This document shows, piece by piece, positions 1-13,000 of a DNA stretch of 64,000 nucleotides. The stretch is taken from assembly GCF_947179165.1 (NCBI RefSeq), contig NC_077247.1, positions 13,219,501-13,283,500 of the forward strand. The letters run 5' to 3'. The position numbers were made by a program, and so were the translations under genes. The DNA is from Solanum dulcamara (Eukaryota; Streptophyta; Magnoliopsida; Solanales; Solanaceae). Position 1 is the stretch's first letter; the number at the start of each line of letters is the position of its first letter. The notes beneath the pieces were generated by a model. It worked only from the letters and a program-made list of their open reading frames with translations. It had not been told where the DNA came from and searched no databases.

Positions 1-851
1 TACATAATTTATATCGATAGTATTATTTGGAAGTATAATTGAAAATACTCATAATTTACATCATAAACCCTAGAAATCAAAATAGGAGAATTCATGGAAA
101 AACTCTTCAATTTAATTCAATAACCATCAATTTATATCAAAATAGACTCATGATCATACTTTAAATCAAAATTCATGCAATTGGAATAGAGATCACAAAA
201 CTCATAAAATATCATACTTTAATTTGATAGAAAACCTTGAGAAATTGATTGGACTTCATGGATGAAAGGATGCATGAATCAATACCCACATACCTTGAGT
301 GAGAACACCAATTAATTTGGAAGAACTTGAGAGTTTTGATGAAGAGCTTGAGTGAATTTACTTGAAGTTTTCAATGGAAACCCTTGAGAGCCTTTTTGTC
401 GAGAGAGAAATATTTGATAGATGAATTATAGAAGAATGAATAGAATTAGAGGTTTAGGTTAATTTATAGAGTTGAATTAGTTCCTAAAAATGTCTAGGTT
501 CATTAACTAATAATTTGGAAAAGGTCTAAAATTCCCTTTAAAAAAACTCAAGTCGGCCAGAATAACCTCCCAGGTCCACGACGCGGACCTGTCGCAGACC
601 CTTCTGTTTTGTGAATTCTTCGAAAATCTATCTTCCGATATACGGGTCCTAAAAATCCATCGAGATCATTTTCCGTAGGTTTTGACCCCCTGATCGATAT
701 TCCGAACTTGGATTTTTCAAAAAGATTAAGGATAATGCATTTAATGAGCGGCCTATTCCCAAGGCATTCTTAAGGTATTTTGTGAGCATTTTTGAGGGAT
801 TTTACAATGATTTAGACTAAGTTTGACCTTAGTCAATATTCTTGAAAAACG
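1..851 (-). mobile_element. Partial Tekay-like LTR (T1 subfamily), cut by A1
   Basis: This stretch reads as an LTR on the minus strand. Its first 450 bases closely parallel 45590-46030 and 56380-56810, sharing the words tggaagtataattgaaaat, the 'ccatgggtgaaagg ... acatacctt' block and the 'gagagaattattt' block. It also carries the GC-rich word gacgcgga near 575-600, seen again at 56930. The left end runs off the window. The right end stops where the Athila-like LTR begins at 852. I see no gene in it. The homology becomes weak after about 620, so the last 200 bases are assigned by position only. Confidence 0.6.
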
Positions 852-2348
852 TGATACACCCAAATTACACATCCTTAAAGAACTATACAGAGGTTGTTGA
901 TCAAATATAGAACCTAACATAGGTCAGTGTCAATCCCACAAGGAATATGGTTTAGACTTATGTTAATCGTTTATTATTTATTTTAGTAATTAAATTTTTT
1001 CCATAAAGAAAGGTGGGGGTTATTAAAAAACTAATTAACAAATTAAATAGCAAGCATCAAGTAACGAAGCAATAATTTAATGTGGTCTTAAATTAATATG
1101 AAGTGAAACTAGGGGTTTATGTGTTCCCCATGAATCCTTAATTACGTAAACCTCTTTTATTAGTAATCATTTTCTAGTGTGTTACATGTAGAATCGGTAA
1201 GTTAATTACACCCAAGTCCTTGATTTGACAAATAAGTGAATTTTACTACGCAACTTGATCTGTCTACGAGTGTATGCTTTATTAACCCTTACCAATGATC
1301 CCATATTTAGATATCCCTTGATCCGTTCAAGCTAATTAGATGAGGATGATTAGCCCCAAATATTGTTGGTTAATTTCTTTTTCCATCGTTACCTCCTTGA
1401 TCCAGCAAGTAAGGATAATGCGAGTTTTAATGTCGGTCACCGTTAAAAAGTAATTAAAATGGAGGGAAAAATAATACATGTATGCACACTATCCTAGAAT
1501 TACCTTTTATTAAGACTATGTCATTAATTCTTCATGGTTCCCACAACCCTAGTTGTGGAGTTAAAAACTCATAACTACGTGATCAAAATCAATAATATTT
1601 GGGTTGAAAGAAATCATGTACTTATAATAATGAATGTGAAAATCCAAAATCTTCAAATAAAATTCGAACATAATCGTTGATAACAAAAACTGAAATTCAA
1701 GAATAAAAGTCCAAAAGTAGTTCAAGCTATATTCTCAAACCCCAAAACATGCATTCTATAAAAATAAACCTAAGGAGTGTATTTATAGACAACTAATCCT
1801 AAGTAAATATGAATTTGGAAAAATAGGAAATGTTAAGTCGGTTGGGTTCTATGACTCATTTCTACGAGTCATCATTAGGTTGACGAGACGTAGACCCAAC
1901 TCATAATCCAACACTCTGCACTGAGGAACTCTTCTTTTTCACAAAAGTCTTCTACTACTCATAATTTCCAGGACGACTCGTAAACTTTAGTCGCAGATCA
2001 GGTCCTGCTTTCATCTTTTGCAATCTCTTCTAAGCATAGTCTTTAAGACTCGTAGACTTTTGAATGAGTCATAGACTTGATTCGTCATCTTCAGCCTTGC
2101 CTTTATTCCTCGCTTTTGTTTTGACGACTGATACCTACGACTCGTAGAAGTTACTAAGACTCGTAGGATGGACTCATAAACTCCAAAAATTCCTGAAATC
2201 AGTGTTGTGTTTCCTCGATTAATACTCTGACTTACTTTCCTGCAAAACAAACACAAATAACATCAAATCTACTAAGAAATATTCAAAAGGCATGCAATTT
2301 CTCAAGTTTAAAGTATTAAAAGTGTCGTAACTACACGGTACATCAACA
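852..2348 (-). repeat. 3' LTR of Athila-like element A1
   Basis: Read on the minus strand this 1497-bp unit starts TGTTGATGTACC (2348) and ends GTGTATCA (852), giving TG...CA ends. It directly follows a purine-rich tract. The length of about 1.5 kb suits an Athila LTR. Between about 1850 and 2200 it holds many copies of tacgactcgta-like palindromic words. No ORF in it looks real. The partner 5' LTR is not in the window, so the left edge is not checked by comparison. Confidence 0.7.
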
Positions 2349-2365
2349 CCCTCAACTTAAAATGG
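2349..2365 (-). other. Polypurine tract of A1
   Basis: On the minus strand the sequence just before the LTR reads ccattttaagttgaggg, purine-rich at its end. It lies immediately upstream of the LTR start TGTTGATG, which is where plus-strand DNA synthesis of a Ty3/gypsy element is primed. Assigned by position and composition. Confidence 0.6.
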
Positions 2366-4029
2366 TTGCTTGTCCTCAAGAGACACTACTATACTACAAT
2401 GACACAATGCAACATAAGATCAAGTATCTATAGTAATCACGAGGCTATTTTACACCCACCCCTTCCAATTTTCATTCATGATATCCTTGAAACCAATATT
2501 TCAATTCAAACTAACTTATGCGGATCAATATGAGATATTTCAACACTAATAGACAAATTCACATGTAAAAACAATATTCACCATTTTCATGACTATTTTG
2601 ACAATGCCACTTGTGCCCTCACTGAAAAGAAGTACCTTTTTTCACACATATTGTAAATATTTGTTTGACACTTGGGGAAGTGAAAAATACTCATGCTCAC
2701 AAAAGAAATTCAAAGTTTCATGCACAATGCCATAGGCTTGTCTTTATTTTCAATACTCAGACTCTTGAATAGTTGAATTAGAATCACTATAGGACTTTTA
2801 TGGCTTGTAAAGTAGGCTCGGGAAAAGGTATAGTGTATTTGTATTTTAGTGACTTTTGACCCTCATAGAATACTACTTTAACTTTTATTTCACATCGTAC
2901 AATCCACAACTCATTTTACTCCTATTCTTCACTTTTACTTTGGGTGTGACTTTTTGATTGTTTGTTTCTAAGTATTTTTCTTATGTTTCACGCTTCTCAT
3001 TACTAATGTTTGCTAAGTTGTTTGTTCATCTCGTCCACTCACCCATTTTTTCTTCTTTTTGCTTCTTTATCGCACATCTCTTTTCAAGCTTTTTTTCTCA
3101 TCCCCTTCTCTTCTCGCTTTCCTCTCATAGTAGCTACCCTCAACTTAGGATTTTAGCCTGAGTTGAGGTGCACATTGTATTAGGAGGGACTCGGGACAAA
3201 ATAAAGGATTGCATTTTAGCATAGGGTAGTATGCTTTATTAAACCAAAAAGGTCTTTTAAGATTCTCAAATCTTTGGTTCAAAAGGGTAAAATAGTATTT
3301 GGTTGGTTCTTTTAAGGCTAAGAGGACTAATTCAACTATGGTCTATGATCCTTTCCAAATCAACAATTCAATTATCACAGTATGACCAACGAGGCAAGTT
3401 CTAGATTGATACAAATGGTTAGAACACACAACATACCTCACACATACTTGGCATCAAGTTTCATTATCAATTATCAATCTCTGGTTCATGTTTCAGTTTA
3501 AGCGATATGTTATCATATCAGTTTATATCATGTCACACAAAAATTCTACATAGTCAATATATCAACGAAACAATCACAATACTTCAATTCAATTTTGGAG
3601 GGGTCTATTTTTTATTTTAAACCTTATAGCAATCATTCCATAGATACCTACTCTTATCTCACATTTACATCCTAAACATGTCAATTCAACAAAATTAAAA
3701 AGGGTCCTATGGGGAAAAAGAACACAGAAAAGAAAATCCCAAGGATTTAATCGAGTGTCTAGGGTACTCAGACTTTACCTAGATACTCATTTATTAATAA
3801 CTACCCCACCCCTACACGTAAAACTTGCATTGTCCTCAATGCAATACAACAATAAGTAAAATATAAGGGGGAGAGGAAACGAACCTATTCCGCATAAGCG
3901 CTAAAGTCTATATAGTGGCATCCGGGTTCATCAGTGTGCATCTCGGTGTGGTAACATGTGGCACCATGGCAGTCCGTGAGTCATCATGAGTTTTGACTCG
4001 TGAGCTCAAAGCTCAAATAGCATGCTACC
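2366..4029 (-). other. 3' untranslated region of A1, no gene
   Basis: About 1.66 kb between the extra ORF and the polypurine tract. Short frames occur on both strands, but none has recognisable protein content; the plus-strand frame at 2958-3161 is a run of Phe/Ser/Leu from T-rich DNA. Two structured sites stand out: a hairpin at 3825-3844, and a looser inverted repeat near 3137-3170 built from cctcaact and agttgagg. Long untranslated tails between the last ORF and the 3' LTR are normal for Athila-type elements. Confidence 0.6.
3825..3844. other. Perfect hairpin (8-bp arms, 4-base loop) downstream of the extra ORF
   Basis: The sequence ttgcattgtcctcaatgcaa is a perfect inverted repeat with a TCCT loop (AGGA on the minus strand, which is the sense of A1). 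It lies about 190 bases past the end of the extra ORF and just before a G-rich stretch on the sense strand. I have the impression that similar gcattgaggacaatgc words occur at this place in other plant gypsy elements, but cannot check it here. Confidence 0.6.
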
Positions 4030-4077
4030 TTTCCTCCAATCATCGCAGCTCCTTAGTCAGTCTAGATGCCCTTGTAG
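4030..4077 (-). pseudogene. C-terminal tail of the A1 extra ORF, displaced by the solo LTR
   Basis: Joining minus-strand codons across the insertion, from 17075 directly to 4077 and counting the TGTAG duplication once, keeps the reading frame. The charged run ending DLEKAT continues as RASRLTKELR before a stop. The frame continuity independently supports the view that 4078-17069 is a clean insertion in this gene. The rest of the tail contains more stops. Confidence 0.6.
4073..4077. repeat. 5-bp target-site duplication TGTAG, left copy
   Basis: TGTAG lies directly before the LTR end TGTCACGACATG at 4078 and is matched exactly by TGTAG at 17070-17074, directly after the other LTR end. Five base pairs is the usual duplication length for LTR retrotransposons. 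Confidence 0.88.
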
Positions 4078-5788
4078 TGTCACGACATGAATTCTTATGT
4101 CATGATTGCACCTAACATAACTCCCCGATAGGTAAGCCAAACCCATAACCCAAACCTACGATTAATGCATATAAGGGAGAAATATTAAATAGAACTAAGA
4201 GAACCGAACAAATACTGAAGTAAGGATAAACTAGATAAATATATACAAAATACATAAAATTGAATTCCTCCCAGAACCTGAAAGTCACTAGTACAAAGAT
4301 GCTACAAAAATAAAATAAGTACAAGTCCCAAAAGTGGATTAAAAATATATGCAACATTGGCTAGTCTCAAAAGTACAATAAGACGGGCCATCCAAGCTGA
4401 ATGAGACAAAAATAATTTCAAAATGGCAAGTGCTCACCCTGATCTCTAGAACTGGCTACAACAAGATTGATCTATCCATAACGGTAGATGGTGCTCGGTC
4501 CTGCATCACAAAAGTAGATACAGAGTGTAGTATGAGTACTAAATATAAGGTACCCAATAGGCATTATAGGTCGACTGAGCAGAAAAAGTAAAAACAATAT
4601 GAAAAAGAGGAATAAGCCTAAACAAGAGTCATAACAAGCATCTAAGGTAAGGAATGTATATATCCCAACGAATAGGAACATACAAACTAGGAAGACTACA
4701 ACTAGCTACACCCAAATAGGCCCCCATAAGCCCAGATAGGACATACTCGGGCTCAAGTTTAAATAAAATCCAGATGAACCCCCATAAGTTGTCGGGTACA
4801 CAAAATATCTATGTCTACAAAGGTTAGGAACTAAGAATATGCAATACCAAGAACTAAAGAACCATATCATTCCCGTACCAAGAATCTCAAAGAATCGATT
4901 AGCTATGAATACTCTAGGGTCTGAGGCTGGGACTGGCACCCAGATGCTCTCTCGAATTCTCAATATGGTCAAGGCCTGGACTAGGACCCGGATGTTCTCC
5001 ATAATCCATCGGTATAGTCGAGGACGAAACTGGGACGCAGATACTCGCAGTACTAATAAGTCAATAGAGGCTGGGACTGGGACATGGATGCTCTTTGATA
5101 TAATTCCAGAACAGAGGTCAGGATTGGGACCTAGATACTGACAGATGAAATTTTAGAATGGAGTCTAGGACTGGGACCTAGATGATCACAGATAATTTAA
5201 TTGATGGTGTCAAATATTTTTTTTCAACTAGACGCTAATAACCATCGAGGATCTCCTCCACAATGAATTAACTAGTATATCATTAAGACTTCAGCCAGAA
5301 CCAAAACAACTCGATCACGAAGTCTATTATCATCGATGCATCTCAAGAGTTATAATAATAGGGAATTATGGATAAGGTTATTCATAAGAGAAAACTTACC
5401 GCATAGCAAAGGTCAAACTATCAGACACTAGTCTGCTACACTTTTCTACAAGGATCTAAGCCCTTCAGGGCATCTAAAGCAAGTTTCAAAACCTATACTG
5501 AGGGTAACATGCCCCACAGTACCAAAAATATATGCATTCAACTCCTCTTACAATACTAACAATTAATAGAAAGGATCACATGCTTCCAATTACCTGAAAA
5601 CCTGATAAAAAGCATAAAATAATGATTTCTAACACCTAAGATATAAAAATAGTAAAATTTACTTAAATCTCATAGTGAAAAAGCCCAATTACATCCCTAA
5701 TCTTTCTTTAATTACTCATATTCCTTGATTTTTACTTAATTTTGAATACATAAGTGTTAAACCTGATACATCGCTAATTGATACATAA

Positions 5789-5900
5789 TAATTAATGCAG
5801 TTGACTTTATTATGGAAAGATAAAGTATGTCAAATTTAGAGTCCTAATTAATGCAGTTGACTTTATTATGGAAAGATAAAGTATGTCAAATTTAGAGTCC
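5789..5900. repeat. Perfect 56-bp tandem duplication
   Basis: The 56-bp unit at 5789-5844 is repeated without a change at 5845-5900. It lies near the left border of the MULE, upstream of the transposase. The lack of any difference between the copies points to a recent duplication compared with the decay around it. Confidence 0.95.
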
Positions 5901-6169
5901 TTCTTTCAAGAAATCACATATTAAATAGGTAATTAACCCCCTAAACGCATAACAAATTATAAAATTCGAAAATCCAAATGAGAAGAGCATAGAATCTTTA
6001 TGATTTCAATATAGTTTTAGAAATTCATTGAACTAATCAAGATGAATATCTCAATTTTACTGATACATTCTGGAGTTTGGAAATTCTAGGTGAGTTATGA
6101 AAGATACATAAGTGATGGAATCGTAGTTGGCGATAATATTTCGTTCATGAATCTAAAATAGCCATTGCA

Positions 6170-9038
6170 GGTGAATTGAGCATCGATGAATTATTAAAAG
6201 GCATTAATATCCAATATATAGTGCAAGGTGATTCATCCCCACTGATTATTCGTAATGGTATGATCCTTAAGCTTTACATATAGTTGAAGAAGAACGAGCC
6301 TGGATTTACAATGTATCCCATGTGCATAACAACATCATATAAAAATAATTGTGAGATGTTATCATTTGATGCTACCTCTGGTGCAATTGTTATTATCAAA
6401 GAAAACACGAAAGATACACAAGCTCTTAGTTTAGTTGAATTTGAGAATACTGCTATCTGTTATATACCCGAATTGGATGTAACGAACTAAATTACTGATA
6501 TAATCGGTGTAGAAGTGAAGGATAAGCAATTGTAAAAGGATAAAGCAACACTAGTTTCTGTAATGGCCAAATACCAAATTGATAATAAATTCAATTTCAG
6601 AGTTAAAAGATATAATAGTAAAAGGTATGCACACATTTGAAGTTATTTTGCTATGTATATGGTATTAGATGAGTTTTGTAATATGAATGGTACATTGAAA
6701 GGTTATGTATCATTAACAAATCTAATATTTATTTAGATTTGTTTGATATAATACACAGATACAAAGTATTTAAGATATACATATTGAGTTTTATACATTG
6801 AGTATATGTGTTAAAGAACTTTTAGAAACATATAGTTTTAAATTAATTTTATAGAACATGAGTGAAAATCTGAATGTTGATACATTACTTAACACTGTAC
6901 CTCAATGGTTAAGAAATAATATATACATTTCAAGTTTTATTAGGTAGGAATTTTTTCGAGTTTTTTTTTCATGCTGCATCATAATTTTATGTATCTAATA
7001 AAATTTAATAAGTTTTCCTAATATTCTGTACATTTCAAAAAGTTACTTCTTGATTTTTTAGTCATGATACATAAAAATTATTATGTATCTGGTACAATTA
7101 AAAAATACTTTGTTGTCAACATGTACTTTTAAATTATATCTGTTATACTACTGCTTGATTTTTTATTCATGACACATAAGAAAATTTATGTATCTGGTAC
7201 ATGCTAATAACTTTTCTTAAAAATATGCAGTTATGTGTTAATATGTTATTCTGAAGAATGTTGTTAAAGAATGAAAGCATCGTGTAGGAAAAACTTCGAT
7301 ATATTTAAAGTGATATATTTCAATAGTGAACATTCATGTCCCTTAAGAGATAGGAATTTCAACAATGCTCATGCTACTATGGCTTTTGTTAGTGCGTTCA
7401 CTACACCTAAATTGGTTAATCATAAGAGAATTCACACCCCAAACGATATTAGAGAGGATATTAAAGCAGCCTATGGGGTTGATATTATGTATCAACAAGC
7501 ATGGCGTGCAAGGGAACATGCTTTGGAGATATTAAGGGGTAAACCTGCTGATGGATATAGGCAGATGCCTATATAAATCCATATGCTAAATACTATGTAT
7601 CCAAATTCGTACATAAGGATGCACAAGTCACCAAGCCATGAGTTCATATATCTATTCATAGTGTTAAGGCCACTGATGAGGGGGTTTCAGTTTTATAAAC
7701 CTGTAGTTGTTGTTGGCGGTGCTCATCTTGATGGACATTATAAAGGGACATTTGTATCATCTAGCACACTTGATGGGACAGATATTACTTTTTGTTACTG
7801 TTAGGTATTGAATAGCTATGTATCATCTCATTTGATACATTTGTTGTGTATCTGATATACTAATATAAATATTTTGTGGCTGAGAATTATTTTTAGGTTG
7901 CATATTTCCATTGGCGAATGGTGTTGTTGATATAGAAAATAATTCATCATGGTCATGTGTTTTTTCAGCAGTTCAAATGCATTTGGTGAGAGGGAAATTA
8001 TGTGTGATGTATCAGATAGGAACGAAAGTATAATGAAGAGTGTAAGTATTGTGTTTTTTAGTGTTCCTCACTTTGCATGCATATGACATTTGTGGAAAAA
8101 TGTGTGCACGAACTACATGAGGATCAAAACCGTACTAAGTGAACTCTTCTACTCAATGGCCAAGGCATACTGAAAAGATGAATTCAAAAAAGTAATGGCA
8201 AAAGTGGATAAAATTGATCACAGGGTGAAAGAGTATCTAGAAAATGCAGGATACGAAAAGTGGTCAAGAGTTCATGCAACTGTCAACCAGGGGAGAATGA
8301 TGATTTCAAACATCGCAAAATGTATCAATGGATGTCTTGTTGAAATGAGAGTTTCCTACAATTGAAGTTTTGGAAGAGATTAGAATGTTATTTGGTGCTT
8401 GAAACTGCAAAAATAGGGAAATAGCAGCTTATACAAAATAGACTTTGGGTAGAAAATTTGAAAGTATCCTAATAGTAAACACGATGAAGTGTTCGAGAAT
8501 AAAGAAATGCATCAATTATTTAACAGATTGTAACTGATTGATACATAGTTTTTTTTAGATATTTAAGTGATGTATTCATAATTGTGTTAAGTTTTACAGG
8601 TTGTTGCTTCATCAAAATATCTATATTTTATTTATGAATCAGAAAGAGGATGCATTGTGTGTATTGAAAGAAAAACATGCAATTGTGGGAGGTTTCAACT
8701 AGATGAGATAACATGTCCATATGCAACCAAAATTTTGAAGAGCAAGAACATTACAGATGCACCCATACTGCTCTGATTGCTATAAGCCAGAGGTATTGGC
8801 AAATACTTATGAATTACCATTGGTTCCAATACCAGATAAGAAAGATTGGTCTGTTTCGAAAGAAATTTTAGAGGAAGTCATCTTGTCACCAAGATACAAA
8901 AGGATGCCAGGAAGACTAAAGAAAGGAAGAAAAAAGAATTCTAGTCAGATGCTAAATACGAGCACAAGCTGTTGTGGAAGTTGTTGTCATGAAGTCCACA
9001 ATAGAAGGACTTGTAATTTTATTCTCAAAGAGAAGTGA
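6170..9038 (+). pseudogene. MULE transposase (MuDR DNA-binding, DDE and SWIM domains), broken
   Basis: The transposase would cut and paste the element. In order I read: an N-terminal block (6170-6490, LKKNEPGFTMYP after a stop); the MuDR DNA-binding region (about 6510-6650, KDKATLVSVMAKYQID); an intron-like gap; the block EHSCPLRDR...PKLVNHKRIHTPNDI (7271-7573); then YIRMHK...RPLMRGFQFYKP (7583-7801). The catalytic core continues about 7900-8460 (HLWKNV, WSRVHATV), then a SWIM zinc finger (about 8675-8725, CNC...CPY) and a C-terminal zinc knuckle ending NRRTCNF (to 9038). Damage: the first catalytic Asp in the VVVVDGAHL-type motif is Gly (7715-7717, ggc), an in-frame TAA stands at 7574-7576, a Trp codon before HLWKNV is TGA, and the last SWIM residue is Tyr rather than His. 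Introns and frameshifts were placed by eye. Confidence 0.88.
7030..7205 (+). repeat. Imperfect direct repeat in a transposase intron
   Basis: Two diverged copies of a block with the order ttgattttt, a/ttcatga, acata, tatgtatctggtaca lie about 120 bases apart between transposase exons. Each copy contains GATACAT/ATGTATC-type words. No coding content is seen. Confidence 0.6.
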
Positions 9039-10092
9039 TACTTTGATTTTCCAAGATAAATTCACTTTGCATTTGAGAAAAGATAGATCTATCAATTACT
9101 TAAGTATCTGGTATTTCTTTATAATAAAGTAGTTTTTATTTGAAAATTTAGAAAAAAGAGAGTTGTAACATTTTAGTGGTTATAATTGATACATAGTTCT
9201 GCTCAGTAATTTTGATACATTATATAGAATGTATAAGTAACATGCCCATAATAGATGAATAATCTATGGATTAGAAATGTAATTGGTAAGGAACAAAATA
9301 TTGATATAAATTCTATTTGAGTAGTGATAACTGATATATGCATGGTTCAGAATTATTCTCATTGTAATTTACCTGCTACTCAAGTAGTAAATGCTATTAA
9401 TTATAAAAATGAATAGATTAAGTAAGATATTTAAGGTGATACATGTCACGGATACATCATTAGTGTGAATTCGATACAAGAGTCAAATGATACTATTACA
9501 CAATGGCATATAGATATCAACTTTTTTTATGAACCCTGATACATAAATCTGATATTGATTTAGACTTATTTGATACAATGCACAATAGATTCAAAGTGTT
9601 TAAAATCTATAATTTGAGTTTGGTAGATTGAAGACTGATACATGATCTTTCAACTGATACATGAAAATGATATATCAAAAGGATATATATGATACAATAG
9701 ATGTTAGGTATCATGAATAAATCTGATATTGATTTAGACTTATTTTATACAATGCACAATAGATTCAAAGTGTTTAAAATATATAATTTGAGTTTGATAG
9801 ATTGAAGACTGATACATAACCTTTCAACTGATACATGGAAATGATAAATAAGAATGATGTATCTGATACAAGAGATGTTAGGTATAGTAATCAAGTTAAA
9901 TAATCTACAATAGTAAAGAAAGTGACCAACTGATAGCTATACTCAACAACAAATGATAAGTAGCTGCATAACAAAAATATTAACATAGTAGTAGTTCAAT
10001 TTTTTTTTACAAATAGTACTTAACCAAACAATGTTTACTATTGCTGCCAAAACAACGACTACATTGTACTTCTATCAAATTCAAAAAATTAA
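9039..10092. other. Non-coding stretch between convergent MULE genes
   Basis: About 1 kb separates the end of the transposase from the end of the ULP1 gene. It contains no credible ORF. It holds the 174-bp tandem duplication at 9540-9888 and many GATACAT words, so it is probably element non-coding sequence rather than decayed exon. Confidence 0.6.
9540..9888. repeat. Tandem duplication, period about 174 bp
   Basis: The unit beginning atctgatattgatttagact occurs at 9547 and again at 9721. Both copies continue through caatgcacaatagattcaaa, a threefold run of GATACAT-like words, and end near gttaggtat. The copies differ at a limited number of positions, so this duplication is older than the perfect 56-bp one. 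Confidence 0.88.
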
Positions 10093-13000
10093 CTACTCGA
10101 CGTCCACCATTTCTTGTTGAGCAGGCGAGATGAAATCTTGCTTATATTTTTGTGGATCATCATTTTCACTAACATAACTATCCTTGACCTTTCGACAACC
10201 ATAGTTCCACAATGGTGATGCGTATCTTGAACGAAAGTATTCGGCATGTATTTTAGTAGATGGAATAGAAATTTCATCACTTAGATATTTAGCCAAAACA
10301 ACCACAAAAATATCACAATACCTGCAAAATATAATTAAACCACTTTAAAATAACAAAAAGAAAATTAATGAATTAAATATGCATAATTTTTACTACTCCC
10401 AAGCTGTCGCTTCCTTGTTACGCAATCCTTCAACATATTCAAGCCGAATGGGGTGATGTGGTTCAAGCATATTGCCGGTTGATTTTTCCTTATATGAATC
10501 AAGTGATGACCAATCGATATGTTCAGTCTTCTTAAGAAACCCACTACCCTGAAGGTATGTAGGTAGCATTACTGCTAACATTTGAATCTCTAGGGAAGGG
10601 TTTCTTTTTCTTGATCTAGAGGATGAGTCATACATGCGTATCAACCTCTCTCTCAATACAACTACTACCAAAATCCTATAAAAATCACTATCACAGTTTA
10701 TCAGAATGTATACCTCATCTACCGAATGCCATAGAAAACCAGTGGAGATTGAGAAATCTTTGATTATGTTCCTCAAAGACCTCTCGTGATGAGATACAAC
10801 AACGGTCCGTGTCATCTCTTTTTGGGTAGAAAAATCAACAGGAATCTGATAGTATCGTGTTTGTGCAGATTCGATGAAACTTTAAAGATACAATTTATTG
10901 TTGTGTATCTATACTGATTGACCAACTGTATCTTGGACTTCTTTCGAAGGTAGTAAAATATTATATCGATGTGCTGTACAATGTAAGAAAATATTAGTTC
11001 TACATCTATAGTAGATGTATCTGATACATAGTACTTATGTATCAGATACATTAATACATGGATCTCAGACAGTTTCTTGTAATATAAACAAAGAATTATG
11101 AAAGTTAGAAATTTTATCACTTACCTCATCATTCCAGCATCTGTTGGGCTGACATGAGATAGAATCAATTTTTATTTTGAAGAAATGCCACTACAAAGTC
11201 CATTTTTTCAAATCCGAATGAAGAGCACTTTGCTTTGTAGTGTTCCTTCTTTGGTGTCCTGAATGAAAATTTATATTAAATTAAGAGTAAATATATAATA
11301 AACAGTTTCGCTAACAATTTATAAATATAATACTTACTTGTTGGCATGCGATTTTAATTGTCCCTTATCTATCTAATGGGAGTAGTTGGTGATTATCTTG
11401 ATTGGAGGACTATAGCATATGCCAAAACCTTCAAAAGAATCTTTTTGATTTCTTTTAGTCATTATATTCTCCTTACCCTTTTCACTCAACCCAAATTTTG
11501 TTAGGTACGATGATTGTAAGATCTTCGAAGGCATCCTACTGTGTGGAAGAGGTGTCTTTGCATCATCTAGCAACACAACGGGTTTGGATGGAAGAGTGGT
11601 AGGTTGTTGGCTATCGCATAGTAAATATTCAGCCTGAGCTACTTGTTCATGACTAATAAAAGTTAATGATTTGACCAGTAATGGAAGTCCGTATATAAAA
11701 GCATCTACCACATCTCAAGTTTCGGACGATATCAAAGTTTAAGTTGTGGAATCCTGTTTAATAAGAATGATAAAAATGTAATGACTTTAGCATATTTTAA
11801 TTTTTTGTAAATGGGTTGGGATACTAACCAGTACTAAATATAATGAATCAGATAGAAATGTGGAAGATTACCGATATAGCTGGCTTGATTTTATCTATAT
11901 CGACCTGCTTGACATTTTCTTCCATTTTGTCAGTCTTATCAGGAGCATCACTTGCATCTTCCATGAAAAAAATTGGTTCTTCTGATGCATTATCCTAAAT
12001 AAAATATATCATGTCAATACTAAACTTACTAATAATGAATGTATCACAGAAGTTGTTCTGATGCATTGCCTTTAATATATTGGAAACAACAGCCTCTTAA
12101 GAAGCTTCAACAACATCTAATTTCATGGGATGTGGTGATACATCTTCTATTTGTTGTGGAATCTTGGATGGTTCTGCTTCCTATAATTATAAGAATAACA
12201 ATTACTCCTGAAAATGACTATTGGAATAAAAAATGATGGATCTGATACATGACATTCAAATTTATTAATTAGTTTTAAAGTGTATCAATTAGAAAAATAA
12301 ATTTATCAAAATGTACATGATGTATCTACCCGAATATCTTCCTGGCCATGAGATTGGTCATGTGCTTTAGGGGCAACAGATTTAATTAGATTATTAGTGT
12401 GCTCCTTCAATACAGTAGGTGATTGAATTTCTTCAACCACATGAAATGATTGCACAAAATCATCATTTTGAATTGGAGTTGATGTGTCAGTTAGGTCATG
12501 ATTAGGGATCCATAATGTTATAAAAAATAAAAATTGTAACATACTAAGAAGTTGAATTATTTTAACAAAAAACAAATACTTTGAGGGTGGGTGAACTATA
12601 TTCACAATGGCTTTCAAGATATCAGTATGATTTGAATCGATTTTAGTCTCGAGTTGCTTGAACTTCCGGTCAACCTTAATACAATAATAAAAGAAATTAG
12701 AATTTATCAACTTATTAAATGTATATTGACTAACTTAAAACTTATACTAAAAAAACTTACGTATTTCCTTAGAAACTTCTTTAAGACTTTGACATTCACT
12801 GAAGCAATTTGGTCCGATAGACCAGAAGATTCACCTCCTCCCACTGACTTTGCCACTGGTTTTAAAGTAGTGAAAATAATTTTTTTTGATGATTTTGGTG
12901 GTAGGACATCTTTGTATTTGTTAGCCATTTCTACTGGAATGATCGTTTTACCAAGAGTAGTCTTCCTTCTTTTGGGAGGAGATGGAGAAGATGTATCAGC

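Noticed and set aside
2958..3161. 67-codon plus-strand frame rich in Phe, Ser and Leu
   Set aside because: It is a by-product of T-rich DNA in the A1 untranslated tail, with no domain and no conservation signal.
5660..5760. Terminal inverted repeats of the MULE
   Set aside because: Comparing 5660-5760 with the reverse complement of 15370-15470 gave no convincing inverted repeat; consistent with non-TIR MULEs.
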